DNA from: Cyclobacteriaceae bacterium | Lineage (GTDB): Bacteria; Bacteroidota; Bacteroidia; Cytophagales; Cyclobacteriaceae | DNA length: 64,000 nucleotides | Assembly (NCBI GenBank): GCA_019638255.1 | Contig: JAHBUD010000001.1 | Location: 1,798,001-1,862,000, forward strand | Direction: 5' to 3' | Shown: positions 62,724 to 64,000 of the stretch, in pieces | Position numbering within the stretch: position 1 is the stretch's first letter | Layout of the letters: the number at the start of each line of letters is the position of its first letter | Notes under the pieces: model-generated | What the model was told of the DNA's origin: nothing | The model's database searches: none | What the model saw: only the letters and a program-made list of their open reading frames with translations | Made by a program: the position numbers and the translations under genes

Positions 62724-63701
62724 ATGAGAGTAATTCAGATTGCGGGTCAGGAGATACGCCTGGGGGAGTTTAAGGAAATAAAAATCAACATTGCCAAGCT
62801 GCCTTCACAAACGCTTATCGACACACCTTTATATGTATCGCGCGGCATTGAGGACGGTCCTGTACTGGCGTTAATGGCGGGTATGCATGGTGATGAAATT
62901 AATGGTTTAGAGATCGTTCGCAGAATATTGGACGGTGGCCTTCATCAGCCTAAGCGCGGCACATTGGTTTGCATGCCCATTATCAATGTGTACGGCTTTT
63001 TAAACTTTTCTCGCGATGTACCCGATGGCAAGGATGTAAACCGCTCCTTTCCGGGAAGTAAAAATGGTTCGCTGGCCAGCCGGGTGGCATACCATGTAAT
63101 GCGCGATGTAATTCCCTTTATCGATTATGGCATCGACTTTCACACCGGTGGTGCTATGCGTGCAAACTATCCACAGGTGAGGGCTGTATTAAAGGATCAA
63201 CTGAATAGTGAGCTGGCAAATGCATTCCATGCTCCATTTACGTTGGATGCTCCTTTTCGGCCCAACTCCTTGCGTAAGGAGGCTTCTAAAAAGGGTAAGA
63301 AAGTAATTGTTTATGAAGGTGGTGAGTCACTCCGATTCGATCAGACAGCCATTGAAGAGGGTATTGCCGGAACATTACGGTTGATGCACCACTTAAATAT
63401 GATTGATTGGGCACCCGACCCGAAAGAAGAAAACCGCATCATCTGGAGCTCGACCTGGGTGCGTGCAAAACATGCCGGCTTATTCCACTCCAATGTTCAA
63501 TGCGGTCAACTTATTAATAAAGGAGAATGGGTCGGCACGATAACCGATCCATTTGGATTATTCAAAGAAAAAGTGGTTGCGCCTGAAAAAGCGTATGTCA
63601 TCGGGCTGAATAATATTCCGGTAGTTAATGCCGGTGATGCACTGATGCACTTGGGCATGGATAACCTATGCAAACTTGAAACACCTTCTCAGCCGGATTA
63701 G
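62724..63701 (+). CDS. Succinylglutamate desuccinylase/aspartoacylase family zinc hydrolase
   Basis: 325 residues, M14-like zinc carboxypeptidase fold. Zinc ligands are in AGMHGDEINGLEIVR (His and Glu, about 53-65) and DFHTGGAMRANYPQVR. The C-terminal domain (about 235-320) is of the lipoyl-like type seen in this family. It follows rimK by about 30 bases, a linkage conserved in several phyla. It may hydrolyse an amide or glutamyl substrate linked to RimK function; the actual substrate is unknown. Confidence 0.88.
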   Translation: MRVIQIAGQEIRLGEFKEIKINIAKLPSQTLIDTPLYVSRGIEDGPVLALMAGMHGDEINGLEIVRRILDGGLHQPKRGTLVCMPIINVYGFLNFSRDVPDGKDVNRSFPGSKNGSLASRVAYHVMRDVIPFIDYGIDFHTGGAMRANYPQVRAVLKDQLNSELANAFHAPFTLDAPFRPNSLRKEASKKGKKVIVYEGGESLRFDQTAIEEGIAGTLRLMHHLNMIDWAPDPKEENRIIWSSTWVRAKHAGLFHSNVQCGQLINKGEWVGTITDPFGLFKEKVVAPEKAYVIGLNNIPVVNAGDALMHLGMDNLCKLETPSQPD

Positions 63702-63719
63702 AAGCTAACAAATGCAGGG

Positions 63720-64000
63720 TTAGTAAGCCCGGTCAACCGTGCCTGAACCGTAAACCTTTTTCGTTGCGTTTTTGGTATTGCCTTTATGTTTTACCGAACC
63801 ACTTCCTACTATGGTAGCGTTGATGGTGTCGGTAACATTCAACTCGGCCAAGCCGGAACCACTCACTTTTACAGTAGCTTTTTCCAGGGGGCAATTAAAG
63901 GCATTAATAGCACCACTGCCGCTGATTACACCATCAAAGCTAGATGCATAACCTTTTAGTGCCATTTTACCTGAGCCACTTACTTCAGCTTTTAATGCAT
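63720..64000 (-). CDS. DUF2807/head GIN domain protein (5' end outside window)
   Basis: About 93 codons visible with the frame open to the right edge. The sequence is a beta-helix of repeating GSG turns (SGSGKMALKG, ISGSGAINAF, VSGSGLAELN, VGSGSVKHKG, YGSGTVDRAY), typical of the DUF2807 head GIN domain found in Bacteroidota surface proteins. An ATG at 63965 is internal, not a start: conserved GSG repeats continue upstream. The N-terminus and signal peptide lie beyond the window. Confidence 0.85.
   Translation of the reverse strand, partial: ALKAEVSGSGKMALKGYASSFDGVISGSGAINAFNCPLEKATVKVSGSGLAELNVTDTINATIVGSGSVKHKGNTKNATKKVYGSGTVDRAY

Noticed and set aside
1..64000. CRISPR arrays, tRNA and rRNA genes
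   Set aside because: No regularly spaced direct repeats of 24-40 bases and no tRNA-like cloverleaf or rRNA signature sequence was seen by eye; a covariance-model scan was not possible.

Overview
The window reads as part of a chromosome from a Bacteroidota bacterium, most likely of the Cytophagales/Cytophagia type. The support is: two proteins with type IX secretion (T9SS) C-terminal sorting domains, a DUF4835/PorD-like protein, the Bacteroidota-style cluster recN - DUF4835 - coaBC - rpoZ - bamD, a RimK/RimB/aspartoacylase-like cluster, and promoter boxes of the Bacteroidota sigma-factor type (TAnnTTTG) in place of E. coli-like -10 boxes. Shine-Dalgarno sequences are weak or absent. I see no tRNA, rRNA, CRISPR array, transposase or phage gene.

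Layout. 1-12838 (minus strand) is one long energy-conservation operon: korA-korB (2-oxoglutarate:ferredoxin oxidoreductase), then nuoA-B-C-D-H-I-J-K-L-M-N. The NADH-input module nuoE/F/G is absent, and a dicluster ferredoxin gene (12980) diverges from the operon head. The arrangement suggests a ferredoxin-fed complex I. The operon carries two intergenic repeat elements, between nuoM and nuoN and between nuoB and nuoC. 13352-22027 holds housekeeping genes: nnr, a tiny T9SS-tail protein, threonine aldolase, a SAM hydrolase-like protein, phoH, comEC, an enoyl-CoA hydratase and a periplasmic solute-binding protein. 22028-27714 is an AT-richer accessory stretch of four unrelated single genes (GT39-like glycosyltransferase, TAP-like hydrolase, beta-propeller lipoprotein, maleylpyruvate-isomerase/DinB-like protein), separated by imperfect palindromes that resemble cassette recombination sites.

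27715-40956 holds recQ, recN, DUF4835/porD, coaBC, rpoZ, bamD, a T9SS cargo protein, an OstA/LptA-like protein, tilS, mdh, a HAD phosphatase and a methyltransferase. 41079-43815 is an ECF sigma factor, its membrane anti-sigma partner and an internally duplicated exported protein. 44003-48324 is a tripartite efflux operon (adaptor, MacB-like permease without ATPase, TolC-like channel). 48389-52224 holds a ceramidase-like protein and a YfhO-family membrane protein. 52279-57610 is a molybdenum-cofactor cluster (moaA, moaD, moaE, mobA, moaC, moeA) with a voltage-gated potassium channel embedded in it and a 41-residue membrane microprotein antisense to the end of moaE. 57607-64000 holds a K+/H+ antiporter, ffh, a DUF2911 protein, a RimB-like protease, rimK, an aspartoacylase-like protein and the end of a DUF2807 (head GIN) protein.

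The observations most worth pursuing are the korAB-nuo operon lacking nuoEFG, the cassette-like island with a probable poly-T frameshift in its hydrolase gene, and a recurring layout in which the -7 promoter box ends only 3-7 bases before the start codon, which implies leaderless or nearly leaderless mRNAs.
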